Shown here: piece by piece, positions 60,401 to 64,000 of the stretch
Layout: every line of letters starts with the position of its first letter
Numbering within the stretch: the stretch's first letter is position 1
Assembly: GCA_023375675.1 (NCBI GenBank)
Contig: JALQBC010000011.1
Coordinates: forward strand, 124,001-188,000
DNA: 64,000 bases
Source of the DNA: Cytospora piceicola
Lineage: Eukaryota; Ascomycota; Sordariomycetes; Diaporthales; Cytosporaceae
Direction: 5' to 3'
Notes under the pieces: generated by a model
Seen by the model: only the letters and a program-made list of their open reading frames with translations
What the model was told of the DNA's origin: nothing
Database searches by the model: none
Translations under genes and position numbers: made by a program

Positions 60401-62600
60401 CTTATATTAATATCGATAGCCTTATTAGCTATATTTTTAATAATATTTACTAAACAGGTCGAATTTATATATATATTTATAAAGTGCTTTACTTTAAAGA
60501 TATATATATATAACTTTATAAACTTAGTCCTTAATTTTCTTTATATATAAACCGCGTCTACTTTACTTAGCTAGTTATATATTAAGCTAGTAGAAATTAT
60601 AACTAAGGCGGGCGAATTTATAAAATAGCTTAAGTAAATATAATAAAAGTCGGAGGATTTAATATATAAGTACTTAACTATAAGCTTAAGCTAAGATAAG
60701 CACCGGTTATTAGGTCTTTAGCTGTTCTTATAAAAATATAAATAAAAGGTCGGCTTACTCTTTTACTCGGTTTATACCTCGGCTTAAAACGAAATAAGTA
60801 TAGCTTAGGTATAAAAGTATAAAAGTATTAGTATAGTCTTCTCGAACCCGACGTTTTAGCCTACTAAAACGCCGTTTACCCCGGTAGTAATAAACGATAT
60901 AAAAAGGCTATACGTTATATATAGCTAGTATATATAAATAGGTTATACGATATCTTTAATAGTATATTTACTATTAAAGTTCTCGGCTATTTAAAAGAAC
61001 CGGAAAGCCTAGCCGAACTTAAAGTACGTCTTATCGAAACTAATAAGCTAAATAGTAGTATCCGGATAATTATAATCTTTAATACTATCGGCGCCGATAA
61101 ATACTTTCTCTTTTTCTTTAATAACGATAACTTTATTATCGGAAGTAGTTAAGTTAATTACCGTCTATAAAAGGTTTTTAAAAAGGTCGGTAATAGCGCT
61201 CGGCTAGTCTTTAATACTATCGGTATTAATAAGTACTTCCTTTTATTCTTTAATAATAATAGCCTTACTTTCGGTAGCAGTTAAGTTTATTATCGACTAT
61301 AAGATAATATTATAATAGTTAACGTATTAGGTCGAGGACTATATATAGCTAACCTTAGATCCGGCTTTATCTAAGGCCTTTATAAAAGGTTATTTAACAA
61401 GAGGTTACTTAGCGAGAGGTTATTTAGTAAAAGGTTACTTAGCGGAAGGTTGCTTAGCGAAGGGCGTAACGAGAAGGAGCTACGCTAAAGCCTTCTCTAA
61501 AAAGCTAAAAAACATATCCGGCAGCTCTTTACCGTAAGGCTTAAACGAAAAAATATAGCCGTAGTCGGTATAAAAAAAGGCCGTAAATATACCGTTTTTA
61601 ACTATCCTTAACAAACTACTAAAGCTCTACCTATCGACGATAACTTAAGTATAAATTTTCCTATTTAAGTTAATTAAGATAGTATTTAAAGCTTTCTTTT
61701 AAAAGATATTAATAGTTTTTAAAAGCTATTTATAAAACTAATCGTAGTTGTAATAATATATATTATATAGTTTACCGTAGGTTAAGCTTAGCTCGGTAAA
61801 AGCGTTTAAAGCTATAGTTAACGACCTTTCGCCGGTATTATACCCGAGGATAAGCTAGTTAAGATTAAAGTACTATTACCGCTACTACTTAGTAAGCGGC
61901 TACTTTAAGTTTAGACTTATTATATCGCGCGAGCAGCTTACGGCCTTAAAACCTTCGGACAGATCTATTATAGAATTTAAGATATAAAGGTTAAAAACTC
62001 TTAAAGCGTTTAATTATATAGCAGTTTATAGCGTAGTCTTAGTAATAAAGGTATTAATAGTTTAAAATAACTACTAGTAGTATATATAAGGTCTTATAAC
62101 CGCTATAGATATATACCGAAGCTAAAAGATAAAATATAGTAGTAAGGTTATATACCGCGACTATAAAGTATATTAATTATACGAAAAAGTAAAAGGTTTA
62201 TATTTAGCTAAAGGTTCGGAGATAGTTATACTTTATCGATAGCTCGCCTAAGTACGCGCGTAAATAAATATCGGTTTAAACTATAAGGTGTTATAAAGTA
62301 GTAAAGTAATAACGAGGTAACAGGATAATAAGGTAAAAGCGCCGGCTTTATCTTTAAGTATAAAAACTTAGTAGTTTTAAAGGTAACTATATAGTTATAA
62401 CGTAAGAAGATTAAAGCCTTTTATTATAGGTTATCGTAAATACTAAAGCCGGCTAATAGTAAAAAAGGTAAAAAGGTAAAAAGTAGTAAATATAATAAAA
62501 AGCTAAAGGCTAATCGGTAAGAGATTAAAGGTAAAAGTATAAAAAGTTAGCTATAAAAAGATAGTACGATAAAAAACTAAAAGCTAGTTAATACGATTTT

Positions 62601-62640
62601 AAAGGTATAGAAGTAGTAGTAGTAGTAGTAGTAGTAAGGG
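62601..62640 (+). repeat. TAG triplet run, a probable mutated polyglutamine tract
   Basis: TAG AAG, then seven TAG and a TAA. In that frame the flanking codons are Lys-rich and ordinary, so the run is best read as a former (CAG)n polyGln stretch whose every CpA has become TpA. It implies a plus-strand ORF relic about 61.9-62.66 kb. Confidence 0.65.
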
Positions 62641-64000
62641 AAAAGGGTTAAACGCTAAATACTATACCCTTTTTAAAAAGGAAATATAGTTATAATTTTC
62701 TACCTTACCGCCCTTTTATTAACCTTAACCTATCTTAAAAGCCTTATAATATCGAATTAAAATAAATATACTACGTTATATCTTTAGTTATTAAACCGGC
62801 GATAATAGTTAAGAAAAACGTTTAATAGCTTTTTTAACGCAGCTACTTATATTATAGTTAATAGCGATACCGTATAATATTCCTTATATACCTTATTTTA
62901 ATAAGCTTAATACGCTTGTTAGTAAACTACTATCTTTTACTTAAATTAGTATTCTTTTAAAGCAGGTACTAAATAATATTTTATCTTCCTCTTTTTTAAT
63001 ATAATAAGTACTATATAATACCCCGGCCTTTTTTCTCTTTAAAATACTATTTACCGCTACCGGTAAGTTTCTTATACCGACTAATACTATATAGTATATT
63101 ATAATACTAACTACTACTAGGTCTATATAAAGCTAATAAGCCGCCGCCTATATTAAGTCTATTAAGCTAGCCGTTTACTTTAGTAAACGTAAGTATACTT
63201 TATTACCTTTTACGCTATAGCTGTCTTATATTAATATAACGTAAATACTTATAACGTTTACAGGCTTATTAGCTAGCTTTACCGAGCTTAATAAAAACGC
63301 CGATATACCTTTTATACGGTTATAAATATAACCGTTACTTTTCTTTAATCTACCGGAGTATACCGGCAGTATTAAAAAAAACGTTATAAAAGTAAGCTTC
63401 GATACCGATAGTACCGTACTTAAACGGTTTAAACCGTTTAACCTATTTAGTCTGTTTAGCCGGTACCGACTTAATACTACGCTTTATATTAAATACTTTC
63501 TTTATAGCTATTACGATTTTAGCTATTAATACGTTATAACGATAACCGTTTTAAGTAACCGTACGTACTCGATCCCGGCTATATTATAATATATTAACGT
63601 TATTTAGTATAGCGGAACTGCTAATAGTATAAAAGGATTAAGATAAGTTATTAGCCTCTTTTAAAGAAGGTTATAATAAAGGTAAAGGGCTTTTAAGCTA
63701 AAAAGGAGGCTATAATAAAGACTAACTTTAAAAAGACGTATAAGATATTTTATAATAAGATCGCCTATATACCCCTAACGACGTATTAAAGCGTAAAGGT
63801 ATAAATACGGCAGAATTTTTACCTTAAGGCAGTTAAAACGATAATAACGTTAATATAGGTATAAAGCGTACGTAATATAACCTATACGATAGTATAAAGC
63901 TAAGTCTTTATACCTTTAAGCTTTAAGTAGGCGATAGATTTTACACTATAAAACCTAAAGGAGTTATAATCTATATAATATTACTACCCGCTTTAGCTAA

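Larger units (their letters stand above)
55080..64000. repeat. RIP-mutated AT-rich repeat block
   Basis: From about 55080 to the window end, the sequence is AT-rich with extreme TpA excess and almost no CpA or TpG, while CpG remains frequent; for example 59041-59100 and 60961-61020 contain no CA or TG at all. This is the expected product of repeat-induced point mutation (C to T at CpA, both strands). ATG codons are nearly absent, so no open frame survives. The edge with normal DNA is abrupt. Original elements cannot be named by eye, though coding relics are visible (see sub-repeats). The block continues past the right end of the window. Confidence 0.9.

Noticed and set aside
1..64000. tRNA, rRNA or CRISPR features
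   Set aside because: I looked for tRNA B-box-like GTTCGANNC with matching A-box and arms, and for regularly spaced direct repeats, and saw none that hold up by eye; a tRNAscan-SE run would be decisive.

Overview
The window reads as nuclear DNA of a filamentous ascomycete, most likely a Sordariomycete (inferred from gene style; I cannot name the genus). The protein genes carry short introns of about 50 to 200 nt with GTRNGT donors, CTRAC-like branch sites and YAG acceptors. The fungal families include a Zn2Cys6/fungal transcription factor domain protein and GH64. The right end is an AT-rich block with the signature of repeat-induced point mutation (RIP): TpA excess, near absence of CpA and TpG, CpG kept.

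Layout. 1-12893: unusually long stretch of ordinary base composition with no gene I can support; it holds microsatellites, G/C homopolymer runs and CCTAGG-centred palindromes. 12894-14673 (-): mitochondrial asparaginyl-tRNA synthetase. 16859-18070 (+): PARG-like (TIGR02452/DUF2263) protein. 21033-24310 (-): SEC24, head-to-head with 25266-28266 (+): CFT2. 31120-34290 (+): MSS4 PI4P 5-kinase with a long leader. 35395-35915 (-): COA6, head-to-head with 36733-37559 (+): SYS1. 38328-39963 (+): flavin-containing monooxygenase. 40847-41428 (-): unresolved coding signal that changes frame. 41998-43438 (-): secreted GH64 beta-1,3-glucanase. 45186-45999 (+): rhomboid protease. 47566-49506 (-): IlvD/Edd sugar-acid dehydratase, intronless and GC-rich. 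52057-53913 (-): Zn2Cys6 regulator. About 55080-64000: RIP-saturated repeat block with no intact gene.

How they relate. 12.9-46 kb is mostly core housekeeping: mitochondrial translation and cytochrome oxidase assembly, COPII and Golgi traffic, phosphoinositide signalling and mRNA 3'-end processing. From about 38 kb rightwards the content becomes accessory (FMO, GH64, sugar-acid dehydratase, pathway-type regulator) and runs into the RIP block, a pattern common at the edges of AT-rich isochores. I found no convincing secondary-metabolite cluster, CRISPR array, rRNA gene or tRNA gene. Exon coordinates are my manual splice predictions, each checked for reading-frame continuity.
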